The notes: generated by a model not told the origin, from the sequence alone. A stretch of DNA of 64,000 bases from Paenibacillus paeoniae (GCF_003388735.1 NZ_QUBQ01000001.1:1116001-1180000); one strand, 5' to 3'; positions 10,301 through 19,550 are shown, counted from the stretch's first letter. Numbers and translations are program-made.

Positions 10301-10346
10301 TCCCGACGCCGACACCCGCCGGCTGAGTTTAATGGCAAGAAAAAAT

Positions 10347-10373
10347 AAAAGCACCTGAGATTCAGGTGCTTTT
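10347..10373. terminator. Bidirectional intrinsic terminator between spoVM and rpmB
   Basis: Perfect 8-bp stem GCACCTGA / TCAGGTGC with a 3-base loop, with AAAA on the left and TTTT on the right, so it can end transcription from both sides. It separates the convergent spoVM and rpmB. Confidence 0.88.
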
Positions 10374-10393
10374 GTCTATGGCGTTAGCCATTC

Positions 10394-10582
10394 TTATACG
10401 CGAGTTACTTTACCAGATTTCAGAGCGCGCGCGCTCACATAAACACGCTTTGGCTTGCCATCAACTAGGATGCGAACCTTTTGCACGTTAACGCCCCAAG
10501 AACGACGAGTTTTGTTGTTCGCGTGGGATACGTTATTGCCTTGACGCGGCGACTTGCCAGTCAGATAACATTTGCGGGACAT
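10394..10582 (-). CDS. rpmB: 50S ribosomal protein L28
   Basis: Small ribosomal large-subunit protein of 62 aa. The sequence begins [16 protein letters not shown] and has the conserved [11 protein letters not shown] segment, ending in KSGKVTRV. It has no zinc-binding Cys pair, only one Cys. Minus strand, convergent with spoVM. AAGGAGGTG lies upstream of the ATG. Confidence 0.97.
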   Translation of the reverse strand: MSRKCYLTGKSPRQGNNVSHANNKTRRSWGVNVQKVRILVDGKPKRVYVSARALKSGKVTRV

Positions 10583-10598
10583 GACTACACCTCCTTAA

Positions 10599-10659
10599 AA
10601 GTTTGTGAAGCAAACTTCGCTACGAAAGCATACACTTAGAAGTTTGTGAAGCAAACTTC
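10599..10659. repeat. Direct repeat of a palindromic 20-mer upstream of rpmB
   Basis: AAGTTTGTGAAGCAAACTTC occurs at 10599-10618 and again at 10640-10659. Each copy is itself a hairpin (GAAGTTTG / CAAACTTC around TGAAG). The spacer TACGAAAGCATACACTTA resembles the sequence after the second copy (CTACGTAAGC). It sits in the 5' leader of rpmB, right above the ribosome site. It may be an intergenic repeat family of this genome or a leader structure controlling L28. Confidence 0.8.
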
Positions 10660-10873
10660 CCTACGTAAGCGTTAGTTTAAAAATGGGTTTTCAACGTTCG
10701 TTTCACATTCACATGTATCATTGAACACACTCGAATATCGTATCATAAACAAAGCACCTATTCAACCCAATTCTAAGGATTGTTCGGCATTTTCACGAAC
10801 AGACTTCAATAACGGACATGTTTATAGTACAATAGTACATAGTCCATAATATACAGTAAGGGAGTGCATTGCC

Positions 10874-11233
10874 ATGACATTACAACTGAATACGGAGTTA
10901 GGTGCTATTCATGTGACGGACCATTGCATCGCCGTTCTGGCTGGCTCCGCAGCCATGGATTGTTATGGACTCGTCGGCATGGCATCACGCAAAGGCTTGA
11001 AAGACGGCATTGCGGAGTTGCTTGGCAGAGAGAACATGTCCCGCGGCGTTGAGGTTCGGCGCGAGCATGATAAGCTGCATATTGACCTCCACATTATTGT
11101 AAGCTACGGAACGAAGATTTCCGAAGTGGCGCATAACATTCAATCGAAAGTTACCTATGTGCTCAACAGCGTTATTGGCTTGCAAGTGGATGAAGTCCAT
11201 ATATTTGTACAAGACGTAAGGGTATCCAGGTAG
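10874..11233 (+). CDS. yloU: Asp23/Gls24 family envelope-stress protein (YloU type)
   Basis: 119 aa protein with the Asp23 fold: GAIHVTDHCIAVLAGSAAMDCYG at the start, then the conserved GVEVRREHDKLHIDLHIIV and a C-terminal VQDVRV. Members are soluble, often membrane-associated by partners. The gene precedes fakA as in B. subtilis and other Firmicutes and is 18 bp from it. The precise role is not known. Confidence 0.93.
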   Translation: MTLQLNTELGAIHVTDHCIAVLAGSAAMDCYGLVGMASRKGLKDGIAELLGRENMSRGVEVRREHDKLHIDLHIIVSYGTKISEVAHNIQSKVTYVLNSVIGLQVDEVHIFVQDVRVSR

Positions 11234-11251
11234 CAGGAAGGGGAATTTTCA

Positions 11252-13027
11252 TTGGGTAAGCGCTCAATTAACGGATCGGATTTTGCCGCAATGGCGTTGC
11301 TGGGAGCAGAGTTGTTGCAGCATAACGCGGAACATGTGAATGCACTTAACGTGTTCCCGGTGCCAGACGGCGATACAGGTACGAACATGAATTTAACGAT
11401 GAGCTCCGGCATCAGGGAGCTTCGCAGCAAGCCGTCCGAGCACGTGGGGAAAGCGGCGGAAGCCCTATCCAAAGGATTGCTGATGGGCGCTCGAGGCAAC
11501 TCCGGCGTTATTTTGTCGCAGTTGTTCCGAGGTTTTTCGAAATCGCTTTCCGCGCTTAGTGAAGCGTCGGCAGTGGAGGTAGCTGCAGCGTTCCAGCATG
11601 GCGTCGATATGGCGTACAAGGCTGTAGTCAAGCCTGTTGAAGGGACGATTCTGACCGTTGCAAGAGAAGCGGCCAAGCATGCCGTTCAATATGCTAGACG
11701 GGCAACAGATGTGACCGATCTGATGGTTGAGGTCCATCGGAAGGCGCATGAAGCGCTGCAACGCACGCCGGACCTACTGCCGGTGTTGAAGCAGGTTGGC
11801 GTTGTCGACTCCGGAGGACAAGGGCTGGTATTTATCTACGAAGGTTTTGTCCGCAGTCTGACCGCGAGCGAGTCTGGCGGCTACCAGGAGCTGTACCAAT
11901 TGCCATCGGAAGCGGCTATGCCGGAACAGGTAGCTGTTCCCAATGCTGCGAACGTGGTGCGAAGAGGAGAGTCTAGCTCGGCGCAATCTCTTTTGTCTAC
12001 GGAAGATATCAAATTTTTATATGACATGGAATTTTTTATTAATCGTACCCGTACCGGTTCCACTGCGATGTTTTTTGATGAATCCGCTTACAAAGCGATT
12101 CTGGAGAGGGACGGCGATTCCATTATCGTCATTACCGATGACGATATTATCAAGGTACATGTCCATTCCCGCAAACCGGGCGATGTGCTTAATGCCTCGC
12201 TCCCTTATGGCGAGCTGACGGATATTCACATTCTGAATATGCGTGAGCAGCATCGCGACATTGTGGAACATGATACTGGCGTGCCTGTCAGCGGAGCGGA
12301 TCTATCTTCGGCAGAATTGCTGGCGGGACAAGCGCTTACCGGGGTGTCGCCCGGTCAAGTATTCGAGCAAGCGCCATACGGCATTATTGCTGTAGCGATG
12401 GGCGATGGCATTGCGGATTTGTTCCTGGGCAGCGATGTAGATACGGTGCTCTCAGGCGGACAGACGATGAATCCAAGTACGGAAGACTTTATGAAGGCCA
12501 TCGACGCATTGTCCGCAGAGCATATCTTCCTGCTTCCGAACAACGGCAATATTATTCTGGCAGCAGAGCAAGCGGCGGAGCTAAGCGATCGCCATATTAC
12601 CGTTATTCCCACACGCACCATTCCGCAAGGCCTGGCGGCCGTGCTTGCATTCAAGGAAGATGAAACACCGGAGCGCAACGGCGCATGGATGAAGAGCGCA
12701 GCGGAAGGCGTCGTATCGGGGCAAGTAACGAAGGCTGTGCGCGATACTTCTATCGATGGAGTCACGATTCATGAAGGCGATTATATCGGTATTAAGGAGA
12801 AGGCGATTGTCGTATCTCATGCGGATCTGTTAGCGTCTTGCCAAGGCCTGCTTGGCAGCATGCTGACGGACGGCGGTGATCTGTTGACCGTATTGACTGG
12901 CGATGAGGCGACAGCAGAGCTGACTTCAGCTATATGCGAATGGGCAGAGGAGCATTATCCCGATCTTGAGATCGAGGTTCAGCATGGTGGACAGCCGCTT
13001 TATCCTTATTTGTTCGCGGTAGAATAG
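11252..13027 (+). CDS. fakA: Fatty acid kinase, ATP-binding subunit FakA (YloV)
   Basis: DhaK/DhaL-like kinase that phosphorylates fatty acids presented by FakB, feeding exogenous fatty acids into phospholipid synthesis. The N-terminal DhaL domain has the metal-binding Asp motif PVPDGDTGTNM (Asp39, Asp41) and GARGNSGVILSQ. A middle domain and a C-terminal DegV-like domain follow (about 300-591). It starts at TTG 11252 after GGAAGGGG. FakB is the next gene, a natural functional pair. Confidence 0.93.
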   Translation: MGKRSINGSDFAAMALLGAELLQHNAEHVNALNVFPVPDGDTGTNMNLTMSSGIRELRSKPSEHVGKAAEALSKGLLMGARGNSGVILSQLFRGFSKSLSALSEASAVEVAAAFQHGVDMAYKAVVKPVEGTILTVAREAAKHAVQYARRATDVTDLMVEVHRKAHEALQRTPDLLPVLKQVGVVDSGGQGLVFIYEGFVRSLTASESGGYQELYQLPSEAAMPEQVAVPNAANVVRRGESSSAQSLLSTEDIKFLYDMEFFINRTRTGSTAMFFDESAYKAILERDGDSIIVITDDDIIKVHVHSRKPGDVLNASLPYGELTDIHILNMREQHRDIVEHDTGVPVSGADLSSAELLAGQALTGVSPGQVFEQAPYGIIAVAMGDGIADLFLGSDVDTVLSGGQTMNPSTEDFMKAIDALSAEHIFLLPNNGNIILAAEQAAELSDRHITVIPTRTIPQGLAAVLAFKEDETPERNGAWMKSAAEGVVSGQVTKAVRDTSIDGVTIHEGDYIGIKEKAIVVSHADLLASCQGLLGSMLTDGGDLLTVLTGDEATAELTSAICEWAEEHYPDLEIEVQHGGQPLYPYLFAVE

Positions 13028-13059
13028 ATGTCGCATAATCGTATTTTGGAGGGGATTAG

Positions 13060-13914
13060 ATGGGGAAAGTACGCATTGTAACAGACAGTACATCGGATAT
13101 ACCGGCAGAGGTGCGCGAGCGCCTCGGTATTTCCATGGTTCCGCTTAAGGTTCTGTTCGGGGAAGACACGTATACGGACTCAATCACGATCCAACCTGAC
13201 GAGTTTTACGAAAAGCTGCAAGCTTCGCCGGTTCTTCCGAAGACATCCCAGCCTTCGCCTGCTGAATTCTCCGAGCTGTATGAGCAGCTTCTGGAGGAGG
13301 ACCCGGATTCGCCGATTATCTCTATTCATCTGGCTTCTGTTCTGAGCGGTACTTACCAGTCCGCATTTATTGCAGATTCCATGCTGGAACGCGAGGCTGA
13401 TGTGACGGTTGTCGATTCCAAGTCCGCGTCATATGGTATCGGTCTTCAGGTCGTGAAAGCGGCTGAGATGGCGCAAGCTGGCGAGAGCAAGGAACGGATA
13501 TTGGAGGAGCTTGAGCGTATTCAGAAGGATTTAAAAGTTTACTTTCTTGTGGACAGTCTTGAGTTCTTGCATAAGGGTGGCCGTATCGGCAGAGCTTCGG
13601 CGCTGATCGGATCTATCCTGAACATTAAGCCGATTCTTTCGCTTGATGAGAATGGAGGCGTCTACTCCGTAGATAAGGTGCGCGGCAGCAAGAAGGCGAT
13701 GGCACGTATTGCCGAAATGTTGAAGGAAGAGTTCGGCGACGAGCCGGTAGGCCTTATTTTAGCAAAGACAGACAATCAAGAATTGACGGACGAACTGGGC
13801 AAACGGGTCAAGGAAGTCATTAATGTGAAGGAAGTCGGCTATACGGCAGTCGGCTCAGTCATAGGAGTACATACGGGTCCGGGAACATCTGCCGTATTCG
13901 TCTACAGGGTGTGA
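13060..13914 (+). CDS. fakB: DegV family fatty-acid-binding protein (FakB)
   Basis: Binds a fatty acid and presents the carboxylate to FakA for phosphorylation. The DegV fold is clear: VTDSTSDIP near the start, PKTSQPSP, the SLEFLHKGGRIGRAS signature, and an HTGPGTSAVFV C-terminus lining the headgroup pocket. Length 284 aa is normal. The ATG follows GGAGGGG. It is placed directly between fakA and recG, which supports the FakB rather than a generic DegV role. Confidence 0.9.
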   Translation: MGKVRIVTDSTSDIPAEVRERLGISMVPLKVLFGEDTYTDSITIQPDEFYEKLQASPVLPKTSQPSPAEFSELYEQLLEEDPDSPIISIHLASVLSGTYQSAFIADSMLEREADVTVVDSKSASYGIGLQVVKAAEMAQAGESKERILEELERIQKDLKVYFLVDSLEFLHKGGRIGRASALIGSILNIKPILSLDENGGVYSVDKVRGSKKAMARIAEMLKEEFGDEPVGLILAKTDNQELTDELGKRVKEVINVKEVGYTAVGSVIGVHTGPGTSAVFVYRV

Positions 13915-13921
13915 GTGAGGC

Positions 13922-15976
13922 ATGATGAAGCTGGAACAAATTTCAGTTCGACAACTCAAAGGCGTGAGCGCTCTGAAAGAAGGGGAGCTTCACGCCTTTG
14001 GCGTTCGCACAATAGCAGACTTATTGGGGTACTTCCCATTTCGATATGAGGATTACCGTGTTCGTGAATTATCTGAAGTGAAAAACGGGGAAAAAGCGAC
14101 GGTACTGGGCGTTATTCGCGGCAATGGCATCATGCAGCGCTATGGCAGAAGCAAGTCGCGGCTAACCTGCAAGATTGAGGTGGGCGGCATGCTTGTGACC
14201 GCGGTATGGTTCAATCGCCAATTCTTGAAGGAGCAGCTGACGCCGGGCCGTGAAATTATGCTGACTGGAAAGTGGGAGCAGCACCGGCTGCAGATTACGG
14301 TATCGGATTCTGAGTTCCCCGACAGCTCCAAAAACTCGAAGTCGGGTTCGCTTCAACCCGTTTATTCCATCGGCGGCAACATTACGCAGCCGTGGATTCG
14401 GAAGATGATTGCGGCGGCACTGGAGCAGTATGGGCCGATGGTAGAGGAAGTGCTGCCTTATGAGCTTGTAGAAGAGCACCGGCTTATGACACGCGCGGAA
14501 GCATTCAAGCTGCTGCATATGCCAGGCGACTTCCGCAAAGGACAAGAAGCGCGCAAACGGATGGTCTATGAGGAGCTTTTCCTCTTCCAGCTCAAGCTGC
14601 AGGCGTACCGCTCATTGAACAGAGTCCGAAATGACGGTATTGCCTTCCGTATTGAAAGCGAGACGATCCGTTCCTTCGCCGCGACGCTGCCCTTCGAGCT
14701 GACGGACGCACAGAAGAAGGTCGTCAACGAAATTTTGACGGATATGCGCCGGGGCTACAGCATGAATCGTCTGCTGCAAGGGGATGTCGGCTCCGGCAAA
14801 ACGGTCGTGGCGGCTATCGCCCTATATGGCGCGGTTAAGGCAGGGCATCAAGGTGCGCTTATGGTGCCAACGGAAATCTTAGCGGAGCAGCATTCTAAGT
14901 CGCTCCAGCGACTGTATGAAGGTTTGGGCTTGCAAGTCGGACTGCTAACGGGCAGCTTGACGGAGCGAAAGCGCAGAGACCTGCTCGCGAGCTTGCAGAT
15001 GGGGCTTATCGATGTCGTGGTGGGCACGCATGCGCTCATTCAGGAAGGTGTTTTCTTCCGAAGCCTTGGATTTGTCGTGGTGGATGAGCAGCATCGATTC
15101 GGTGTGAATCAGCGCAGTATTCTGAGGCACAAGGGGATGAATCCCGATGTACTGACCATGACAGCAACTCCGATTCCGCGGACGCTGGCTATTACGGCTT
15201 ACGGCGACATGGATGTTTCGACACTGAAGGAGATGCCGCGTGGACGAAAGCCGATTAAAACGTATTGGGTGAAGCACGGTTCGATGGACCGTGTGCTCGG
15301 CTTTATCCGCAAAGAGGTTGCTGCGGGGCGGCAGGTATATGTAATCTGTCCGCTTATTGAGGAATCGGAAAAGCTGGATGTGCAAAATGCGATTGATCAG
15401 TATGTGCAGCTCCAACAAGCCTTTCCCGACCTGAAGATCGGATTGCTGCATGGCCGTCTGACGGCTGCGGAGAAGGATGAAATCATGTCAGAATTCGGCG
15501 CCAATGAGTCGCATGTGCTTGTTGCGACGACCGTCGTAGAGGTAGGTGTTGACGTGCCGAACGCTACGTTGATGATCATTATGGATGCGGAGCGATTCGG
15601 ACTGTCACAGCTGCATCAGCTGCGCGGACGGGTTGGCCGGGGCGAGCAGCAGTCCTACTGCGTACTTGTTGCCGATCCGAAGTCAGAGAACGGGCGTGAG
15701 CGGATGAAGGTCATGACGGAGACGACTGACGGCTTTGAAGTAGCCCGCCGCGACCTGGAGCTGCGCGGTCCCGGCGACTTCTTCGGCACGAAGCAGAGCG
15801 GTCTGCCGGAATTCCGCGTCGCAGATATGGTGGCCGATTATGAGGTGCTGGAGATTGCACGCGAGGATGCGGGCAGGCTGACGGAACGGGAGGACTTCTG
15901 GAGCAACGAGTCTTTCTCGCGACTATGGAGCATCCTTAAGCAGGATCAATTATTTCAAGGCGAGCAGCTGGACTAG
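13922..15976 (+). CDS. recG: ATP-dependent DNA helicase RecG
   Basis: Branch-migration helicase that remodels stalled forks and Holliday junctions. It has a wedge/OB domain at about 60-150 and Walker A GDVGSGKTVVA. The DEQH box reads VVDEQHRFG. Motif III TATPIPRT, motif VI QLRGRVGRG and the C-terminal RDLELRGPGDFFGTKQSG (TRG-type motif) are present. Two ATGs are adjacent (13922 and 13925); either may be used. Confidence 0.97.
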   Translation: MMKLEQISVRQLKGVSALKEGELHAFGVRTIADLLGYFPFRYEDYRVRELSEVKNGEKATVLGVIRGNGIMQRYGRSKSRLTCKIEVGGMLVTAVWFNRQFLKEQLTPGREIMLTGKWEQHRLQITVSDSEFPDSSKNSKSGSLQPVYSIGGNITQPWIRKMIAAALEQYGPMVEEVLPYELVEEHRLMTRAEAFKLLHMPGDFRKGQEARKRMVYEELFLFQLKLQAYRSLNRVRNDGIAFRIESETIRSFAATLPFELTDAQKKVVNEILTDMRRGYSMNRLLQGDVGSGKTVVAAIALYGAVKAGHQGALMVPTEILAEQHSKSLQRLYEGLGLQVGLLTGSLTERKRRDLLASLQMGLIDVVVGTHALIQEGVFFRSLGFVVVDEQHRFGVNQRSILRHKGMNPDVLTMTATPIPRTLAITAYGDMDVSTLKEMPRGRKPIKTYWVKHGSMDRVLGFIRKEVAAGRQVYVICPLIEESEKLDVQNAIDQYVQLQQAFPDLKIGLLHGRLTAAEKDEIMSEFGANESHVLVATTVVEVGVDVPNATLMIIMDAERFGLSQLHQLRGRVGRGEQQSYCVLVADPKSENGRERMKVMTETTDGFEVARRDLELRGPGDFFGTKQSGLPEFRVADMVADYEVLEIAREDAGRLTEREDFWSNESFSRLWSILKQDQLFQGEQLD

Positions 15977-16058
15977 GCAATTATTGCGCCCCTTCGGCAT
16001 ATAGTTAGTTCATGTGGAACTATGGAGAAGGAATGCCGAAGCGGAGGTGCGTCAGCCG

Positions 16059-16346
16059 GTGAGTTACCAGAATTACGGCATTAAGCCGCAGCTAGTCGAG
16101 CGCGTCAAGCTGAAGATGAAAAATCCTGTTGTGAAGGACCGCATCAGGCAATTGCTTGGACATGTCACCAAGTACGACTTGCAGGACCGCGTCAAAGTAC
16201 GCAAGCTGGTGAAATCAGCCGCTGTCATATTTCAGGAGAAATTATCCGAGACGCAGGAGGATCAGATCATTAATTTTGTGCTTGCGCAGAAGATCGATCC
16301 TAATAATACGTTCCATTTGCTGAAGCTGTGGGGCATGTTCCGCTGA
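16059..16346 (+). CDS. Stage VI sporulation protein F-like
   Basis: Small basic protein with the SpoVIF pattern: MKNPVVKDRIRQLLGHVTKYDL followed by a helical RVKVRKLVKSAA segment and an ILAQKIDP-like end. SpoVIF is needed for spore coat maturation in Bacillus. I chose the GTG at 16059 (95 aa, VSYQNYGIK) because GGAGGTG lies 9 bp upstream; the farther ATG at 16014 has no such site. The gene lies just after recG and ends in an intrinsic terminator that overlaps the stop codon. Confidence 0.8.
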   Translation: MSYQNYGIKPQLVERVKLKMKNPVVKDRIRQLLGHVTKYDLQDRVKVRKLVKSAAVIFQEKLSETQEDQIINFVLAQKIDPNNTFHLLKLWGMFR

Positions 16347-16369
16347 CCTTAAGGGGTCAGCTTTTTTTT
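16342..16369 (+). terminator. Intrinsic terminator after the spoVIF-like gene
   Basis: Stem GCTGACC / GGTCAGC with a 6-base loop, followed by eight T. It closes the long core operon block. Confidence 0.93.
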
Positions 16370-16422
16370 GTGATATGATAGGAATAATTATATATACTTT
16401 ACGGTGGAAAGGAACTGTGACC

Positions 16423-17205
16423 ATGGATCTAGGGTTAAGAGATAAAGTAGCGATTGTTACGGGCGGCAGCAAAGGAATCGGACTGGAGACGGCGCTGACG
16501 CTGGCTGCGGAAGGGGCGAAGCTCGCTATCGTAGCACGCAATCTGGAATCGCTGCAGGCAGCGGCTGAGCGGATTAAAGAAGTGACAGGAGCCGAGGCGC
16601 TGGTCATCTCCGCGGATATCTCCGTAGAGGCAGAAGCGCGGGCCGCTGTAGAGCGTACGGCCGAGCATTTTGGCGCGGTTGATATTCTGGTTAATAACGC
16701 GGGTACGTCCGCGGCAAAGCCATTCGAGGAGGTCAGCTCGGAGAGCTGGGATACGGATCTGGATTTGAAGCTGCTTGGTCCGGTACATAGCTCCAAAGCC
16801 GCTATACCGTATATGCGCCGCCAGGGAGGCGGAGCGATCTTGAATGTGACGGCGATCAAAGGAAAAGCGCCATCGGCTTCGTCTCTTCCGACATCCGTCA
16901 GCCGCGCAGCGGGACTTGCACTGACCAAGGCAATGAGCAAGGATCTGGCAGGGGACAATATTCGTGTCAATGCGGTATGTATTGGGCTGATCCGCAGTGA
17001 CCAGATTGAGCGGATGTGGAAGGCATCGGCGCCGGAGCTTACGTGGGACGAGTTCGCAGCGGATCCCCGTCACGGAATCCCGTTGGGTCGGATTGGACAG
17101 ACACAGGAAGCTGCGAAAGTGATCACATTCCTCGTCTCGGCTGCAGCGTCCTATGTGACGGGTACGGCTGTTAATATTGACGGCGGATCTTCGGCGGTGT
17201 TATAA
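16423..17205 (+). CDS. SDR-fold protein lacking the catalytic Ser-Tyr-Lys
   Basis: Classical short-chain dehydrogenase fold of 260 aa: NAD(P)-binding TGGSKGIG (13-20), NNAG (91-94), and a C-terminal SYVTGTAVNIDGG. The usual active site is missing. The strand ILNVTAIKG has Ala144 where the catalytic Ser is expected, and the YxxxK motif is replaced by Thr157...Arg161 (TSVSR). So it may bind a dinucleotide without normal oxidoreductase activity, or use another mechanism. The ATG at 16423 follows GGAAAGGA; an upstream in-frame start would run into the terminator region. Monocistronic. Confidence 0.85.
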   Translation: MDLGLRDKVAIVTGGSKGIGLETALTLAAEGAKLAIVARNLESLQAAAERIKEVTGAEALVISADISVEAEARAAVERTAEHFGAVDILVNNAGTSAAKPFEEVSSESWDTDLDLKLLGPVHSSKAAIPYMRRQGGGAILNVTAIKGKAPSASSLPTSVSRAAGLALTKAMSKDLAGDNIRVNAVCIGLIRSDQIERMWKASAPELTWDEFAADPRHGIPLGRIGQTQEAAKVITFLVSAAASYVTGTAVNIDGGSSAVL

Positions 17206-17238
17206 GCTAGCTATTCATATACTATAACTTAGAGTCGC

Positions 17239-17284
17239 AAAACGACCGTACTTCGATAGCGTTATCGAGGACGGTCGTTTTGGT
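17239..17284. terminator. Bidirectional terminator between SDR and TetR genes
   Basis: Outer stem AAAACGACCGT / ACGGTCGTTTT with an inner TCGATA / TATCGA extension. The flanking A and T tracts make it work in both directions for two convergent genes. Confidence 0.9.
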
Positions 17285-17303
17285 ATGCGACTTTATTAGT
17301 GTC

Positions 17304-17897
17304 TTACTTTCCGCCATCCAATAAGGATAAGGTCATATCTATACTTTGCCTAATGAACGCTTCATCTGGCTTTGACTTAACCATGACAGTCAGTCCGATC
17401 ATGGATATGACAAGGGACTGGGCAAGTGCTTCGGCATGAAGCCCTACAGATAGCTCCCCCTTTTGCTGTCCGTATTCGATGACTTCCTTGAAGATAGCAG
17501 CCAAATACATTTGATGCTCACGCGTCAGTACGGCAAATTTGGAATCATGCGGAGCAAGCTCGACCATCGTATTAATGCAAAAGCAACCCCGATGAATCTC
17601 GGATTTCTTATTCTCCTCTAAACCGATTTGCTCGAACAGCTCCCGGAAAGCGGCTTTAACGGAAACGCCACGTTGAAGCCGCGATCTCACTTGAGAAGCA
17701 TGCCATGCGTTGTACCGCCGCAATGCAGCTTCGAACAGCTCCTGCTTGTCCCCGAACGCTCCATATAGACTGGGACGCTGAATGCCCATTCCGCCTGTCA
17801 GATCACGGAGCGAGGACGCTTCGAATCCCTTTTCCCAAAAAATATACATCGCCGCATTGAGAGCCTTCTCTGTATCAAATTCACGTTGTCTTACCAT
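17304..17897 (-). CDS. TetR family repressor, divergent from an MFS transporter
   Basis: 197 aa with an N-terminal TetR HTH: FWEKGFEASSLRDLTGGMGIQRPSLYGAFGDKQ carries the recognition helix and the YGAFGDK signature. The ligand-binding half has two Cys in RGCFCINTM. I chose ATG 17897 because AAAGGTGATCC lies upstream. It is divergent from the MFS gene across 269 bp containing two palindromes, so it probably controls itself and the transporter; the effector is unknown. Confidence 0.9.
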   Translation of the reverse strand: MVRQREFDTEKALNAAMYIFWEKGFEASSLRDLTGGMGIQRPSLYGAFGDKQELFEAALRRYNAWHASQVRSRLQRGVSVKAAFRELFEQIGLEENKKSEIHRGCFCINTMVELAPHDSKFAVLTREHQMYLAAIFKEVIEYGQQKGELSVGLHAEALAQSLVISMIGLTVMVKSKPDEAFIRQSIDMTLSLLDGGK

Positions 17898-17917
17898 AAG
17901 GATCACCTTTTTGTATC

Positions 17918-17931
17918 ATTCAGTATTGAAT
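17918..17931. promoter_or_regulatory. Candidate operator for the TetR repressor
   Basis: Perfect palindrome ATTCA-GTAT-TGAAT starting 20 bp upstream of the TetR start codon, a typical place for an autoregulatory site. Not similar enough to the second palindrome at 18114 to define one common operator. Confidence 0.4.
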
Positions 17932-18066
17932 ATATCGTAAGTCTAGATGATCCTGGTGTCAAGTTTGTTATGAACTCAATAGGGTTCGAAAGTTTAGGAA
18001 ACGGATAGGATCGTGTGGTTTTGATGGATTTCTTTGAGTTTATCTTCGCAGCTCATTTTATTCCTG

Positions 18067-18096
18067 TTGACACAATCTCCAATATTGGCGTATTCT
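18067..18096 (+). promoter_or_regulatory. Candidate sigma-A promoter of the MFS gene
   Basis: Perfect -35 TTGACA, 18-bp spacer and -10 TATTCT (4 of 6). The start site would be near 18103, just ahead of the palindrome at 18114-18136 and about 64 bp before the MFS start codon. Confidence 0.55.
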
Positions 18097-18113
18097 ACTC
18101 AACATATAACATA

Positions 18114-18136
18114 CCGATTGGTACAAAATAAATCGG
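18114..18136. promoter_or_regulatory. Inverted repeat downstream of the MFS promoter
   Basis: CCGATT / AATCGG with an 11-bp spacer, positioned just after the predicted transcription start. A repressor bound here would block the MFS gene. Confidence 0.4.
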
Positions 18137-18166
18137 ATACTTCATTTTAGAAAGGTGTTCCTCAAT

Positions 18167-19399
18167 ATGATGTCTTCTCAGCTAGACCAAAGCTCCTCAT
18201 CAGCTCACACTGGATTGACTCGTCCCGTCATTCTTTTGTTGGCCTTATGCAGCGGACTCTCTGTCGCTAATATTTACTATGCGCAGCCTCTGCTTGATTC
18301 TATCGCCCATGACTTTCGCATTGCGCCCTCCTCGATCGGTATCGTTGTGACGGTTACACAAGTTTTTTACGCGGCTGGATTGTTAGTACTGGTTCCCATG
18401 GGGGATCTGTTCAATCGTCGTAAGCTGATTGCAACTCAGATGCTCCTGTCTGTCGGGGCTTTATGTACGGTAGCGGTATCTTCATCCGTTTCCGTTCTAT
18501 TTGTCGGAATCGCAATTGTTGGTTTGCTTGCTGTCGTCGCCCAGACGATGGTGGCCGCCGCTGCCACATTCAGTGTTCCATCGGATCGGGGACGCACCGT
18601 CGGGCTTGTTACTAGCGGCATTGTAATCGGAATATTGCTTGCCCGCACGATTGCAGGTACACTGAACGACTGGCTGGGCTGGCGCTCAGTCTATTTCTTT
18701 TCGGCTGGTCTCACTTTACTTGGCAGTATATTGCTGTATATTCTCCTTCCTAAACAGGAACCACAGCGAATCCGACTCAGCTATACTCGTATTTTTTTAT
18801 CCGTATTTCAGCTGTACCGTGAACTACCGATTTTACGAATCCGTGGTTTATTGGCTATGCTCATCTTTGCAGCCTTCAGTATATTGTGGACAGCGATGGT
18901 ACTGCCACTAAGCAGTGAGCCGTTGACACTGTCGCATATTGCAATTGGAGCGTTTGGGCTTGCCGGTGTAGCGGGGGCGCTCGGGGCTTCTTTCTCCGGC
19001 AGATTGGCAGATCTCGGTTATGCTCGATGGGTTACTGGTATTTCCTTGGCGATTCTGTTGATGGCTTGGTTGCCAATTGGGTTCCTATACCGATCTATCG
19101 GTTTTCTTGTGATTGGGGTCATCCTGCTTGATCTGGCGGTGCAAGCTGTACACGTGACGAACCAAAGCTTAATCTACAAGGCTCGTCCCGAGGCGCAAAG
19201 CCGATTAACTGCGGCGTATATGATCTTTTATTCTATTGGCAGCGCAGCAGGCTCAATTGCTTCAACAGGGGTGTATGCCTGGGCAGGATGGAGGGGAGTA
19301 TGCTGGTTAGGGGCAGCGGTAAGCGGACTTGCTCTGCTGCTATGGGCTTATGATTTCTGCAGGAATTATAAGCAAGAGTTAATAGCTGTGGATAACTGA
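18167..19399 (+). CDS. MFS efflux transporter
   Basis: 410 aa with about 12 membrane helices. The start of the first helix carries the family pattern ALCSGLSVANIYYAQPLLD, and the loop between helices 2 and 3 has GDLFNRRKL, the MFS motif A. This subgroup contains drug and metabolite exporters. The ATG at 18167 has AGAAAGGTG 9 bp upstream. Divergent from the TetR gene, which likely represses it. Substrate not predictable from the sequence. Confidence 0.9.
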   Translation: MMSSQLDQSSSSAHTGLTRPVILLLALCSGLSVANIYYAQPLLDSIAHDFRIAPSSIGIVVTVTQVFYAAGLLVLVPMGDLFNRRKLIATQMLLSVGALCTVAVSSSVSVLFVGIAIVGLLAVVAQTMVAAAATFSVPSDRGRTVGLVTSGIVIGILLARTIAGTLNDWLGWRSVYFFSAGLTLLGSILLYILLPKQEPQRIRLSYTRIFLSVFQLYRELPILRIRGLLAMLIFAAFSILWTAMVLPLSSEPLTLSHIAIGAFGLAGVAGALGASFSGRLADLGYARWVTGISLAILLMAWLPIGFLYRSIGFLVIGVILLDLAVQAVHVTNQSLIYKARPEAQSRLTAAYMIFYSIGSAAGSIASTGVYAWAGWRGVCWLGAAVSGLALLLWAYDFCRNYKQELIAVDN

Positions 19400-19521
19400 A
19401 AAGGATATTTCCCGTGTCCAGATACTGTGCCTATTAATAGTAACTAAGTTAAGGTGGAGGACTGCACAGTGTCTATAGGATATATGGTCGCAAATAGCTT
19501 GTTGTAGACATGGGGTTTTTA

Positions 19522-19550
19522 TTGACTGCCGGGGTATGCTAAACTAGATA
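19522..19550 (+). promoter_or_regulatory. Candidate promoter of the CBS protein gene
   Basis: TTGACT, 17-bp spacer, TAGATA, about 60 bp upstream of the start codon. Confidence 0.5.
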
